Positions 46,644-60,991 of a stretch of DNA of 64,000 nt are shown piece by piece. A model generated the notes under the pieces. The model was not told the DNA's origin and searched no databases. It worked only from the letters and a program-made list of their open reading frames with translations. This stretch comes from Plasmopara viticola (lineage: Eukaryota; Oomycota; Peronosporomycetes; Peronosporales; Peronosporaceae): contig MBPM02000001.1 in the NCBI GenBank assembly GCA_001695595.3, positions 868,001 through 932,000 of the forward strand, in the 5' to 3' direction. Within the stretch, counting starts at the first letter, position 1, and each line of letters opens with the position of its first letter. The position numbers were made by a program, and so were the translations under genes.

Positions 46644-49600
46644 GTTCCCACAATGAAGCTGATAGCAAACTGCACGAAACTTTATTTTGCCAAGTCGCGG
46701 TTTGAAGCCCCGGTCGAGTTTCGCTGGTTGTTGGACACGTCATCTTTCGCCAAGCCAATAAGGCTTCGAATCATCTTCGCGTCGGCAAGACAGAACAAGG
46801 CTCTTGAGTTGTATAGTCGGATCATAATTACAGCTGCTTTCCTCTTGTAAGAAAGCCAGATGTTGGAATCACGTCAAAAGAAAACCAGCCCTCCACGATG
46901 TCCGGATGGAAATTTGTATGCTTCCAGTAGCTCACACAATATGCAGTTATATGACGTTAAATGTACCCATTATGCAGGAAATGAGCGTCAAAGATCTTCA
47001 CGTGATATTGTTTGCGACATTTGCGAGACGGAGGGTTTAGTCCATCACATGATGCATCAGTACGAGTGATGTTGTCGTGCTTGCGACAGACTTGATTGCT
47101 GCACAACATATAGGATATAAGGGGTAGAGGTGTGCGTAGATATAAATTGTATCTTGACATAACATCGTTATTATAAAAAAATTGCATTATACACGTACTT
47201 ATATCCTGCTCACCGATTGGCAAACCTCGAACAGCCGATGAATATTTTTAAGGCCAATATATATTACTACTTTGGCAAACAAATACATCGAGATTCGTCC
47301 ACCGAGGTGTAATAAAAGCAAGCTCAATGGATTTTTCTTGTCATGCTGCCCCTTCCGACGCTAGAATGCGGCTATTGCGATATCTGGACACTTGTGGACG
47401 TAATGACGTCTTTATATCCTATATGCAAACTATATTGCTTTTTCTGATCATCACTTTTGCACTTCAATTATTAATTGCACTTTCAAAGAGTGTTGACAAG
47501 GAGATTGGTGCCGAGAAATCTCGATACAAACAAATTTACTTCAGCTTTCTATTGCGTACTAACCAGTGCTGAGCAATGTCCATTTATTATAAACAAAAGT
47601 AAAATATTTTTGTCGGTCAACCGGGACACAAGTGCGATAGCCTAACTATAAGCAAGTTCTTTATCTTCGAGGTAACATGGATCATCTGACTCAATTGCGA
47701 GTTCAAGTAATCGTAATCGTTGTACGCGGCGAATCGATACATTTCGCTCGCATATTGGTCGTCTCCCATTCTGACCGGATTTTAACATAGACGCTAAACA
47801 TTTAAAATTATGTTTGAATACGGGGTCAAGGAAAATAACTTCATGTCTGCGCTGCATTTAGATGTTGTGCTATGTGCAAATACTTACGCGCGCTCATTTA
47901 CGCTCTTCCTACGTTTATTGCGCATCACGGTGAAAATTACATGATATTGGTTGCTTACATATGTAGAATTCGCAACGATATAGTGAAACTACCTGATTAT
48001 ATCGCCGAGAGAATTTAGTACTAGTACAGAAATCTTACTAAATAATACGCACGATAAAAGCACAGCTTGAAAATAATCTACAGAAATGTCGTCATTTTAT
48101 GCAATATTGAGATTGATACTCCAAAACTGAATCGTATTGTCTCCAAATTGTGATATTACCTCCCCAAAAGACTATAAGTCGCATTTAGAACAGCTTTTAT
48201 TTGCGATGCACGCCAGCAATTTTTTTTGCGGATTGCGCACTTCGTATGGTGTGAAAAATCCTACTGCCGACATGGAACCGGCCAAGCCTTGATCATAATA
48301 TGTCACTCAGTCAAGCGAGTCCTTAAAGCTATCACCTACTTGACGCGTTAATTGGTCACCGCGTGTAATTCCGCGCACGGCCAGCTCGCGAGCTATTAAT
48401 TTGCAATGGGCATCATACAAAAAATGAGTCACTTTCAACGCACGCAACCTATTGTGTTGACAATAGTATGCAATAAAAATGCGGATCTCATTTAATAGTG
48501 ACACCACATAGTGTGCAGCCTCCATAAACTATATTTCTTTTACATAACTCGTGACAGAACCGATTTTTATAGTCCCTATTGCACTATGGGCCTTTTTCGG
48601 CGTCCATTCTACTCACCTATCACATACCCATTATGAGTGCGGGTTGGCAAGGCAGCCACACTACTCAATTGTGATTGCTCGTACCCTTCAATGACAAATG
48701 TCTTTCTTTAAATTATCAAAGTAAGGACCTAATAATTCCGGGTCAAGCGACTGGTCACCCAAGCCACAGGGAGTTACATAATTGATAGTGCGCACGCTTG
48801 ACGACCTATCGCATTGATATGCCGATTAAGTAAGTAAGACCCTTTTAAGGTTTATGAAACCACATAGCGCCTTGCTCAAAGAAATCCAAAGATGTTAGAT
48901 GGACACGAATCAATTATCTGCCTCAATAGTCGTCTTTATGACTAGCAAGTCGTGTTAAATGTGACAATCGCCTCAAATGAACAAATTGGACAATAGACCA
49001 AATTAAATCGATTCTGAATGCAATGTATTCTAGGTATTTGTAACACGCAAAATAATGCAGCTCCATGATAGCTTTTTGAAATACCCCCATACGCTGACCT
49101 GTACAAATGCCAATTGGGTTGTGTGCGTCCAAGCAAAAAGCAAAACTTTCTGCAAAAAGCTTCCATACAGGAGAAACTAATGTCGATACGAAATTCAACC
49201 TATGCGCGAGGATGGTCGGAATGCACAAGCCATCACCAAGCAGACAGGCAGCTGGCAAGGACTAAAGTTCACAAAGTAGCCTTCGCTACAACCTGTAAAG
49301 ACACTTAGCCACTGAGCCGTGCTAACTTTTTGTGAATATCACCATCTTGTGGGACCTGCCGCTAAGGCAAAACTCCACAATAAAAAAATTAAGAAAGAAC
49401 TCGTATAGCCTATTTTGATGTGCTCCATTCAGCGTACACTATCGATCTAGATTAGATCGAATAGTACTTATTAAGAAGGTAAGCACGTTGTCGATATAGG
49501 CAAAATGTATGTGTCAATGCCACCAAACAAAGACAATTTGGTGGTCTCGGATATTTGTTACACTCAAGATGTGAATTTTGATGGCTTTCAAAATTATTGG

Positions 49601-52600
49601 CGTAGTTTTTGCAAGCCACTGTGGCACACGAAGAGAGCTCAGGCTGACATCGACTGAGCACAAAAAAACGAGATTTCAATATATGCACAATGATTATTTA
49701 AATTTGCATTGTGCGGTTTGTCGACAGCGAATAGGCGAAAGATGAATTCTATGATTCTTAGTCATGCTAATTAACAAAAAATTTATTTTCAAGCAAGGGG
49801 TACTAAAGCCAGGCGCTTAAATTTTGGATTTGGGCGCTCACCGGAACCCCTAAAACATCTTTGGTTGTATCTGATTGACTTTATTGAGGATTAAGGACTA
49901 ACAAAGTGGTTGAATTGCAGTAAATATCCTTTAGGTTCCACTCTGGTTTCGTATTAGCACACAATTCTATATTTATCATGTTGCATGTAAATCCATGTGC
50001 ATACACAGCATTGTCTGGATGGCCTTCGACCGCCATCCACTTGATCTTAACAAGAGACAAAAATATAAACTTTGTGAATAATTTTAATAAAAACAGGGCT
50101 AGCACCATACCATAACATATGGCTTCCTCAAACCTTATAGCTTGGTCAGGCTGGTCAACTGCCATAGACAGCACATACATCCTTTTAACATGGCTGTGAT
50201 TAGCAAATATGTGACCATGCGTGCGTGCCTCGAATTCACTTTCCCGACATCATGTATTTACATTTTTCAATATTTATGGCACACGTAAAGCACCAAGTTG
50301 CAGAGTGCACGCCACCAGCCGCCCCCAGTCGGATTGTTAGCTCTTCACATGAAGACAAATACTCTTCACTTTTTGCATATGTGCTGAAATTTGATAGAGC
50401 CCCGCGCCATTCTGTGAGGTCACGGAACTCCACAAGCTCAAAAATTTGTTGTTGATGATGGCCAAATCAAATCTCGGGGCGATACTGCTCGGTGAAGGAG
50501 GCGCTAAGTATTTTTCAAAAGCCCAGAGCCACATCAGGAAGCAAGCAGCAAGGCGTCCGCCGGCTGGACGAGAGCTAAGAAGCAGCCGACAGCCTCTTCA
50601 AACTATCAACGATCACCTGCATAAACATGCTTTCGGACTCTTCAGTGTAAATAGATGCAGTATCCGTACCCTGGCTTTGTCTTCGTTCAATGCAGAAGGA
50701 GCCGCGGCAGTTTAAGCAGAGACATCTGACAGCGTAGATGCAGGTGTAGTCGTAAACTTGTCACTTCCTTTCAGGTCAAAACCCGATAAAAAAGCATTGT
50801 TCGCGCCAATGCTCGACTACATACATGATATTACAATTGAAGTACTGTTTTGCCTGTGGAGGTTGGTGGATAAAACATTTCAGCCTCGATCAAGTTTTGG
50901 AACCTCACTGCAGCCGACCAGGGGTCAAGAGAGATGATTTGAAGGTTTCGTATCAATGCCCAGACTCAAACTTGAGCGCCTAGCAGTAGTTTTCACAAGT
51001 AAGTGACAAATTATGTCAAAGAGCTACGAATATCGATAGAGTGATTGACCTTATCGACCATAAGTAATTGCATATATGTGCAGGTTAGTAGTCATAGCGG
51101 ATTGCTTCACTAAAACATAAAACACTTCTTTGCGTCAAAACGCTCGTCCTGATCAGAGGTCTAGTATATATCTATGTTCTATACCATACGAATTCATATT
51201 TTAGTAACGCTCTGTAAGCAGTCTTCTCCTTGCAATAAAGTGTAGAATCATTAAGCTGCAATAACAAATTATTTGGCTAGAATTAGGGTCTGTGGGTATG
51301 GCGCATTAAGAAATACAGCAGAAGAAAAGAGACGTTTACAAAGCGAACTTCTTGAGTAGAAGTCTACTCGACTATTTTAACAAGTTTAAGAAAATGTTTC
51401 TATTTTCCAGCTTAGTTAAGGTTTTTATAGCCGTAGATCGTGCCGCTATCGCCTCAAGGCTTTATTAAAGCACACGTGTCAGAAGAGATTCAATATACGA
51501 CGGTATAGAGAACAAACAAAAAATTTATTTTGAATCGATTTGCGCGGAGCTATAGCCAAAATCGAAAGGCTGGATTTCTGGCTACAGCGATTCGAGGCGA
51601 AGTGAGATAGCTACGCCGTGAGCATTGTCAGTTAAATTTGACTTTCTTAACTTTTCGTACTGGCCTTAGATACGAGAACAGTTGAAGGAGAAGTGTAGTT
51701 TTCTTTAGGCAGTACGCGTAAGCGATGCTATCTAAGAAAGCTCTTAGGGAACTACGAAATTGATTTGAGAGTGCAATCAATTTCTACGAATGGTCTTCTG
51801 GGACAGAAAAAAAAGACCGGTGAGTTGTTCGACGACATTTGGCAGTTGATACGAAGGCTACGATGTATAACTATGACATTATGACTGACAAAAGTGGTAG
51901 TCGATCGGTACTTCGTAAGATATATCAAAAGAGAACAGTCCTCTAATACTACAAGTGATTAAGTAGAGAAAGAAAGGTACTTGATTACTCGATGTTATTA
52001 CTAGGTCTATTTGGAATGGCCGTTTGGACAAGCGGTAGAAAGTTTGACCTAGCTATATTGACCGTGTGGAAAGCCAGCTTCGTGGTACATTGCGGTGGGG
52101 TCGCTAATCCGACTGATTTGAATAATATCATGGGTAACGAGAGCAAGATCACATATCAAGACTTGATCGACTATGCTTCAGCCGTCGGCTCCTATCACAT
52201 TCCACACAATGTAGCACAACCATCGATTTGTCGCTTCTCCTTTGTGTGCGCCATTTGCCGTATTCTTTAGCAGCCCAAACTCACAAAAGCGATATTCTAT
52301 AGTATTGTAAGTATACTACATCTAATCGGTCAGCCGCGAGCTCACCTATAAAACATGTTGTGATCTATTAGCTAGATAAGCAAGGTGCAATATCGAAGCT
52401 GGATAATTAATATATGGGTTGCAGAAATTGGTACTCGCTGCAAGCGTCAAAGTTTGCTGCGAATATTTGATCGATTCTCACAAATTGCAGTATCCATCGT
52501 ACGTATCTATCCACACAGGGTCTCATTATCAAACATGGTTGAAGAGATCAGTTGGTTTCCAATGATCGTTACCAATGGTGAGAAAAAAGTGTGTTGAGTG

Positions 52601-53130
52601 GAATTTATATTTAATATCCATTCGAGCGAGCGTTGAAAGAAAATAACGACTATAGCTCGTTAAATCTCCCTTGAAGCTCAAAAGTAGCCTGAACACTTGT
52701 GATGGAAACCGACAAAAACACGATACATCTTGGACGGCATGGTCATCAACAATCGATCCTTTAATTTTTACAGCAGCGAAAAATTGAAAAGGAAATTTCT
52801 CTGGTACAAGAAACGAGGGTACAAAACGGCACACTCATCAATCTGATTGGCTATCTATGTGGTGCGCCGTTTAATGATTTTTAAACCTCCACGACAACAC
52901 CTTGCCTTGTCCTATGCCCTGCAAAGATGACCCCATGACTTCATCAAAAAGTCTGGGTAGCCTTGCTGACTATGAATGTTTTCGGCAAATAACCGATAAC
53001 CAATGTGTCGATTCGCTTACCTGTAATTCAAAATGCAGTGTGTGAAAGTACTTGTCCAATTCTGCGAGCTTTCTACGCTAAACGAGGTCTAGATACGTAG
53101 CAACACCCCTCCAGGTACAAACTACTTTTG
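46644..53130. other. Gene-poor region
   Basis: Dense stops in all frames. Small open frames (for example 47327-47572 with one hydrophobic segment, 49881-50180 minus, 50446-50715 plus, 51992-52270 plus) show no recognisable motif or gene context. This is probably old mobile-element debris. Confidence 0.5.
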
Positions 53131-53643
53131 CCATCATCTTCGAGGGTGATGATGATGAGCGCGTGGTTAAATGTGGCGAAGTTGGAGCACATCAAAAGAA
53201 TCTAAGGAGCAAAAAGGAATGTACATGGGTTTCTTTTCCGATCCAGAATGACCAAAAATAGCCCGGGTCAAGGGAAGAAGACAAGGAGTTGGAAAGCTCA
53301 TGCCATCACCAAGGACGAAGAAATAAGTTAGATCGGATTTTGTTAAGATGCGTTAATGTCTTTTTTAAATGACTGGAATATCAGTCTGTAATGCAAGCTA
53401 AGAGCTGTTAAGTGAAGATGCGCGCACCCACAAAGATAGCGATCTTTTTGACTGAGATTACAGAGAAAAACACTATGGAGACTGTCATCAGCACTTGCGC
53501 TGTTTCGGCAAGTGCTCTACGGTCTCCAGCGTCGATGGTATATGCAATATAGGCCTTGACGTACCTTAGAAAAGTATTTTTTGCAGTGAGAAAACTTCTC
53601 AGCTAGGTCCTGGATCGCAAAGAAGATCGAGAGGGAAGTCCGA

Positions 53644-53904
53644 GTGATTTCCAGAAGGACATCAAACTTGTCTCCAAGTTCGAGAGTGTTCATTGCTACA
53701 ATTAGACCAAATCGTATATCGGCCAAGTTGTTCAAGACGGTGCATATAGAATTCGGCTTTCGTGCGAACAAGTCACCACCCCAAAACCCAATGCGTGTTG
53801 AAAAGAGAAACGATAAGAGCAACGACTGGAATGAATTGGTAACATGTGACATCTGTGGCGTTGTGGGCCACATATCGCCGCAATGTAATGCTCCTAGACG
53901 TTAG
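53644..53904 (+). pseudogene. Gag C-terminal fragment with CCHC zinc knuckle
   Basis: The frame ends with CDICGVVGHISPQC, a C-x2-C-x4-H-x4-C nucleic-acid-binding knuckle typical of retroelement gag. The preceding frame 53620-53700 (PSDFQKDIKLVSKFESVHC) reads on in another frame, so gag is frameshifted. Confidence 0.7.
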
Positions 53905-54869
53905 GAAGCGAGCTCTGTTATTTTGTTGATGACTGGATTAATTTTACGAAGCCACATCATGCTAAGGACAACATTCTTATCTTCAAAAACAGGCAGAACT
54001 AGAAATATTTTCGTTGTGAAAGAAAAACAAGACTTTGCAAATTTAAGTGCACACTTCATCGAAGGCGGCAAAGTATCCGGTCGTAACCAAGATCGACTTG
54101 CATCATCTCACCCTTGGTCACCTCGAGCTCAAGTCGCTTCATCCAGTCCTCGGACACTTCGTAAAGGCTATCTTCATTGCTGATGCACAGGGTGACGGAA
54201 ATCTTTTGAGAAACTTCTTTTAAAGGTTGAGATTCTGTTTGATAAGATAGCATATAGTGCGCCTTTTAATGAACAACGCATGATTCCTCGCATCAAAATG
54301 GAACACCACGCGGCATTTTAATTAAACCCGCAAGAAATAATGTCCAGCCAGATGGCTGGTGGACAACGCAACTCTTGCACAAATCAGTGCCGCAAATTTT
54401 TCAATTACTAAGGCCACCATCGCCGTCAAGAGAAGTATGGACCTAACTTCTTTCCCAGGTTTTGATAATGTTGCGTCGCGACAAAGACATTAAAGCATTC
54501 TTTGTCGTCAGCTTGCATGATTAATCAAGGATCGGAATCGCTAATCCGACGCATGCAACGCTACGCAAGTGAATATTATTTCGCACAAACCCTCCTAGAA
54601 GATACCCCCAATAAAGGAAGTAATTGAGCGCGAAACTTTGCTCAAGCCTGGTGCCAAGCCGATCTCCATCAAAAATGGCGCCAGGGTCCTGACCAGCGCA
54701 GGACAATCCAATAATAGATCAAAAAGAATGCTCAAGCAGACATTATTCGACCAAGTACGTCTGCCATTTCGGCACTAATGTTTTGTGTCAAGAAGCCTGT
54801 AGGTTAGAGCATTGTACACGATTCTTAAAGGCTAAATCAAGTGATGATCTTGCCGGCAATATCGATGGC

Positions 54870-55760
54870 GCGAAAGGAGAACGTGTTTGACGACATGTCC
54901 AGAAGTCATCGGTTTCCGTGCATGGACCTACTTTAGAGTTACTATCAAATCCAATTGCGTAAATCGGGTATTCCATATACCGCTTTTTCGACCCCAGATG
55001 GTCGATATGAATATCGAGTCCCCTTATGTGATTGAGCGGAAGCCAAGGTACGTGTAATCGGCTTTTGCAGAAAGTCTTGAAAGAGTTTCTGTGATGATAA
55101 TTTACTTTGACGTCATCAACGTAATCGCACAAAATGAAGATGTCGCAGACCGCGTTACGGTTTTAGACCGTTTGCTCGAACGGTGTCAAGAGCAGCAACT
55201 ACACATCCAACTATTTAAGTGCTAGCTCTGCGTGGATGAGATCCCATGCCTAGGAGACTTTTCTGGACGAAAAGGCGTCAGAATGGACCCCGACAAGGTT
55301 AAGATCGTCGCAGAATGGCCTGTGCCAAAGATGAGGAATCAAATGAAGCGCCTCTAAGATACTTGGATTATGCCTTAAGTTTTAGCAAGGACTTTGCGCA
55401 ATCTGCAGAACCACTTCACGAATCAAAAAAAAAAATTTTTATAAGACGATCAAGCTCTCGGACGATTAAATACGCTCCAACACCGAGCTCAAGCGTCGCT
55501 CGACGCTTTCTCCTGTTTTTAGTCCTTTGAGCTTTTCTAGATTATTTGATTTGCGAATAGGCGCCTCGAACCTCGCGACTGAAAGAGTCTTATTTTAAAA
55601 GGAAGGGAGAGCTAAAGCATTTGATTACTTTGACTAGGTTGTAAGATGAAGCCAGACGAGTTGTACTAACCTGTTCGTGAGCAAGAGCTACTTGCAATTG
55701 TGCATGCCCTAAAAGTTTGATGCGTGTATCTTCTGTACTCCTTACTGTCTGCAAGTATTT
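54870..55760 (+). pseudogene. Ty3/gypsy reverse transcriptase and RNase H remnant
   Basis: Readable blocks: SYYQIQLRKSGIPYTAF then STPDGRYEYRVP (about 54935-55035), IIYFDVINVIAQNEDVADRV (55097), LDRLLERCQEQQLHIQLFKC, DEIPCLGDFSGRKGVRMDPD and KVKIVAEWPVPK (55235-55330), FSKDFAQSAEPLHESKKK in another frame, then PVREQELLAIVHALK (about 55670), the RNase H start. These match the gypsy order. The catalytic YxDD is changed to YFDV at 55103-55114, so the enzyme could not work even without the stops. Confidence 0.8.
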
Positions 55761-55830
55761 TTTGTCAGCACAGACTACAACAGGCTTGAAATTTATGCGC
55801 TTAATCTAGAGAAGTCAGAAATAACTCCCG

Positions 55831-58800
55831 CTGATTCATCTACGGATGCTCCTCAAACATCTTGTTGCTAGCTCTCGATGCACTACGTAAGTTTTTGTAC
55901 AAAGGATCGGATAAAGGTTTGACTAGAACTACATAGCCAACAATGCACTTTTGCATAGCTATTTTGCATAGGAATGACGCTGACTACGCCACAACTGTAT
56001 CTTCAAACTTATAATTTGCGTTATTGCTCTAGCAATTTTTTTGGGCTGTTAAGCCGCAACAATATCCGCGCAAAACTCGTAGCCGCTCACAAAGAACTTG
56101 GAGGTCTCAAACGTTTCGGCTGCATATTACATTCGTCAAGGTTGGAATCTTAATTTCTCTTTTCAAACAAAAGCCTTACTTTACAAGTCTCTTAAACTTA
56201 AAAAACATCCTTAAAAATGGCTAAATTGTCAGAAGGTGTCTGGGCAAAGCCCGTAGAATAGACATTCAAACGCCTTAAAATTACTTCATAATCCTGAATG
56301 CATCACCATCCACACTCATAATAGCGCGCTAGCCTAGACTCTCACATCTAAATCTCGATGCTCAACCAAAACTTCACCCAGACATGTGGTATGACAGCAC
56401 AGCCTTATTGTCTTAAATGGTTGTGCAGGTGCCGCTGTACTGTCCAGATAGCAATAAGCATGACTTAGCCCTACCATCCGCTCGTTTTTTGATTTACAGA
56501 ATTCGCTGGGGTTTCGACTTTCACCAAGACGACCTTCGTGTTTTTGGCAAAAACGGCATCAATGGCCTCACACTACGAAAACAATGACCATTTTTAGTGA
56601 CAAAGACTTACAAAGTCAATCATGTCTCTACATCCCGCATCTACTGAGAGTATCAATAATAAAAAATATGCTCCACATCTGAGCACGTCAGTAGTATTAA
56701 ATGTCCCGAATCTGTGACCACTTCATATTCGTGTCTAGACGCAGTGCAAGCTTTCTATCAAAATGGTTCAATGTATTCTCGCCATAATGGAGGATGTATA
56801 TTAGCCCTCGCGAGAGGTTTTTAGCGCTAAAAATTCCCCACTGAGGTCGTCTTGGCTCCTAGCTCAGCCGAATCCAGTAATATCAAGGTTTTAAGGCTCC
56901 ATTGCTCAAATAATGTTTTCATTAAGACAGGAGTCCACAGCTTGGGACTTCGAGATTCTGGTAGCCACCCGACCCCTTTCTAGGGCCGAAATTATCCCCC
57001 TCATTACACTATTGCCGCTTTTTGGTTAGTGGGGCGTCCATTTTGCATGCGCTGCCGCGAGATAAGCTGTCAACTACTTCTACATGTTAAATGTCCGTCT
57101 CAATCCTGGGTTTGTTCGAACGCCCAGGACACGATAATGTACCTCATTTCTAATCTCTCCTGGTAAAGTAAGCTTTCCTACATGCAGAGCAGTGTTATTC
57201 GCTATTAGAGGCGCTTTGCTTCAAGCCGGGAAGAGTTGTCCGCTCTGTTTTTACAAAACTTCGTAATTTGTTTAAAACTATTGTGCTCGCTATTGGTATC
57301 CACTCTTGATTACATATTACCCGCTTGTCTCGTGAACCTATGCTAATCGTGTGCGAAGTAATGCTACCTGCTTTAAATACGCACCCATGAATCTATGCTA
57401 TCAGCTTTGGCTTGAGGGCCTGAGTTACCCACCTGTATACACTGCAACTACTTAGTTGTGCAATGCCTCCTACCTGTATCAATCAAGTTAAGAACATTAT
57501 TGCCGCCGTTTTGGCAACCGATGCTTCAGGCGGAGCGCCGATAAAGGCTGTATAGACTTTTCCACGTCTGTCATAATGCAACTTCGACACCTTTCATATC
57601 TAGATTAACTATGTAAACGTCTGGGCTGACGCATGGAAGAGCCGTACGCACAACAAGGGCGGAAACATGACTCACCACGACCATGCTATGCATAATTGAC
57701 ATGTTAAATTGTCCGTTTAGTCGACGTAAGGTCTGTGCTTGAATAATTACGATATGCTTAGGACGAAGTCATATACGTACACATTAAAGCAGCCAGGTCT
57801 TATTATAAAATTAAAGGCGACCATTAATCAGTCACGCTAGACATACTTTGATTCTTTTGCTATCTCTCGTAGCACCAGCTTGAATTATATCAAATGACTG
57901 CAATAGTTAGCAGGCGAGCAAAAATAAATTTCGACGAGCCGGACTCGAAACTGTTTTACACCCCCGTACACCTGTGTGTATATTAGCAGTCCATTGAAAA
58001 GCCAGTCTCTCCTTCGTAAGCTCAGAATTCAATGTAGGATTTTAGTAGAACGCGCCGCTCCTAGCGTGCTTCTCGTTGGGGATACACGGCCTTTTCTTTA
58101 GAGTCTATAAGCGAGTCAACGAAAAGCTCGGCTTTCTTCGGGGCAGCAATAATCATGTGCCCTTGCTAGCCACATCCGTCGCAGCAACAGTATTTATACG
58201 AACTAAGCCCGAGTCAGTGGGCCGCTACTTGGAATTCTGTACGCCGAAGCAATGCTCCTTTATAACATTTCACAAAAGAAAGCCTACACGCAGCTGTACA
58301 TCTCTTAAAAGAGTGGTTCGGATCGCTTCTTTCATCTCTTATGCCAGCATTCGAAATTGTTGCGTTCGATGCGGATCTTATTGGGTCATCCATGTGTCAC
58401 CTAGACTTTTATGAGAAGTAACGCATCAGTACCAAAGGCCATTCGTTTTTTTCAAGCATATATACATATTTGTAAAGACTTAACTTTCACTCCTTATAGA
58501 CAAGACTCAAAAGCAGCGCTGTTCCTCCCATGAGCCTCAAAGATATGATCCCTTCAACTTGTTTTACAGGTCATTGCCAAACGTTGCAAGAGACATCTTT
58601 GAAAGGAAGCTGCCGTGACAACACGACCTGAATGTCCAAAAGTATTACCGCTTTGTGGTTGTCTCGATATTCGAGAGTAAAAAGGTAAAATTTATTTCAG
58701 TGAGGAAGTGAATTTCCTGTCTCACCACACATTAGGTGCTGCCGCTAGAGTCATCGGAGACGATGGTGCCTTAGCTCTGCAGCAGAAAGTCTGCTAGTAG

Positions 58801-59260
58801 ATTTTGAATGCCGCGGTCCGTTCAAGCATCCGCTACACCCGCCTGTAAAGTGCAGCAAGTCTCTTAAGCAACACAAAATCCGTCTTTGAAAGAGAAAGAA
58901 AGATCATGCGCAAGTGATGTTGGAACCAGACTGACAACCACTGCGCAAGTAAAGGATTGATTACGGTGTGCAGTCAGTCATTCGTTATCATCTCGAACAA
59001 GGAGGCATTGTACAATCTTTTAGTGCACGATCATTCATTATTTCTGGAGGTGAAAGATGAGAAAGCATGCATGTCCTTGAACGCCGCCAAGTTCCTAACT
59101 GCAATTATGGTAAAGTCTCGTTACGGTTGAATCTACTAGGTATACGGTTGGAAAGGCACTAAGTGATCTCGTGAGACGCTATCGTTCTTTTATTCGAAGG
59201 CCTATGTATCGGGTTAGGAAGGGAGGAAGCGCATCCAAGCCATAATCAATTTCCTGCCAC
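55831..59260. other. Gene-poor region
   Basis: No gene recognised. The first part may be the lost integrase end of the gypsy element. One ORF at 58076-58414 (112 residues) has no motif and no context. Confidence 0.5.
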
Positions 59261-60853
59261 ATGGCTTTCTCGGAAGATGAAGACTCGGTGCGTGCGTTTG
59301 AGGCAGCCCTGTCGTTCGTCGAGCAGCAAGCCATTGACACGCCAGTGTATACCTTATCACCGTACCACACGGGTGCGTCGGACTCGGTCGTGTTGCCTGT
59401 CGACGACAGTATGTTTCTCTCCCCGAGCATCCTCCCGTCAAGTCTGCCGCTCGATTGTGCGTCTTTGAACGCCAGCTACGATACGACGATGCCATCACCA
59501 TCCTCGCCAGCGTGTCAGCTATCGAAAGAACCGTTGGCCAAATTGCAGCTCGGTCTGCCGGCGCCAATTACGGCCTCGACCAAGCGAAAGGAAGGAGGGC
59601 GGAGCTGGCACAAGACGGCCGGTGGTGTCAAAAAGCGCTTGACGCGAGGAGATCCCAATCGAGCGCGAAACGAGCGCAAGATTGAGTTGGCGTATCTGCG
59701 TGAGAAAGCGACGCAGTTGGAGCTCGAGCTGCGGACGCTTCAGCTTCGTCCGAGGTCCCAGACGCGAAGGATTCCTCGTAAGAATCCGAAGCAAGAGACC
59801 GCGGCCACAACGCAGGCTTCGACAATGTCCGTGTATAACCGAGTGCAAGTGCCGTTAGTGTGGCAGGAAGTCGCGTCTCGTCAGCGCCGGAGAAGAGAGA
59901 AAGCAGAGCGGGAGAACGTGCGGCTCAAACTCATTCTCAAGAATCAGGTTCGAATGGCCAAAGGGCTTGAAACGTTGCTCCAAAAGCGCGCAAAACAACA
60001 AGTCGTTGACTGCTCGAGTCTGTCGCAGACCAAAAAGTACTCTCAAGGCCGGACGCTGGACTTTCGAGTCGATGTGAACGAGTTCAAAGGCTTGTTGGCA
60101 CACCTCGATCGCGCCTATCGAGAAGTCGATGCAGTATTTGCTGCCAATGGCTTGGCCACGATGGAAACGACCCACCGCGATGCGAGGATGCGGCGAGAAG
60201 CCGATTGTATGTACCTCGACATCTTTGCGAGCAAAGTCATGCCGTTTGAAATGCGAACGACTGCCCAAGCGGTATGGGATCATTACAAAGGCGCCGAGAA
60301 ACATCGGGGGAATATTTATGAAGGAAAAGTGGCCAAGGTGAGGCTGGGCGACAATTGTCCTTTTTGGTTTCAATACGTTGCTGACTAATGCTCTGTTTGT
60401 GGGTGCACAAAGCACTTGGAGGCACCGGATACCCCGGATACGATCATGGAGGATTTCGCGAAAGAATTCTTTGCCGATAGTGCTCGAGCGGATTTCCATG
60501 CCAAGCAAGTGCTTCGACGCTATGTCGAGAAGGACCGTGAAATTGTCATTTGGGTCGCAAGTGTCGTCCCGCTCGAGTTTGACGATCAGCGGGTGAAGGG
60601 CCTTGGGTTCCGTCATCAAGGATACGCTCTCACGAAGCGATCGAAGGCCTCGACGTCCAATCGGGACTATTCACTTCTTCAGCTCTGCTCGCTGGTGCGA
60701 CCAGAGAAAGAAAAGCACACCGTGTACGACCCTTCAGCCGTGCGTGCACTCACAAATTTTATGCTGGGAACCGTGGCAGGAAACATTACGGCAAGTCAGG
60801 AGCTGATTGAGAACGCTTTGATCGACCGAGCTGTAAAATTAGGGTGCTTTTAA
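59261..60853 (+). CDS. Oomycete M96-like protein with bZIP-like coiled coils
   Basis: Two exons, 59261-60337 and 60413-60853, with a 75-nt GT-AG intron in phase 0 (EGKVAK joined to HLEAPDTPDT); 505 residues. Residues 1-100 are acidic and Ser/Pro-rich, like an activation region. Residues 136-160 (RNERKIELAYLREKATQLEL) form a basic stretch running into a leucine-rich coil. A second such stretch lies at about 201-246 (ASRQRRRREKAERENVRLK). The remaining half is globular and ends in helices. The layout resembles the large oomycete M96 mating-specific-like family, which pairs a bZIP-like N-terminus with a START-like domain; the family call is from memory of its architecture. It would act in the nucleus. 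It is intact although its left neighbours are mobile-element debris, and it is followed by an effector candidate. Confidence 0.65.
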
Positions 60854-60991
60854 GGAGCAGTCGGTAATTTTTAATGTGTGTTTATGAGTAGTAATTGACA
60901 AAGGATGAAGTCGAACAAGGTTTTTCTTATACTTGCCTTTTGATAAATTGGTGAAGCTGAAAAGGCAAAAGATTGTCGTTTAATACACAAG

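Larger units (their letters stand above)
53140..55830 (+). mobile_element. Dead Ty3/gypsy LTR retrotransposon
   Basis: Plus-strand frames, broken by many stops and shifts, give a gag zinc knuckle followed by reverse transcriptase and RNase H motifs in the order expected for Ty3/gypsy. I saw no intact integrase and could not place LTRs, so the ends given are those of recognisable coding motifs only. Confidence 0.75.

Noticed and set aside
47327..47572. 81-residue frame with one hydrophobic segment
   Set aside because: No signal peptide at the N-terminus, no motif and AT-rich composition; not enough to call a gene.
50446..50715. 89-residue plus-strand frame (AILLGEGGAKYFSKA)
   Set aside because: It looks protein-like for a short way but I could assign no family and the flanks are full of stops; probably mobile-element debris or chance.
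59855..60619. 254-residue minus-strand open frame
   Set aside because: It is opposite the M96-like gene and crosses its well-defined intron.
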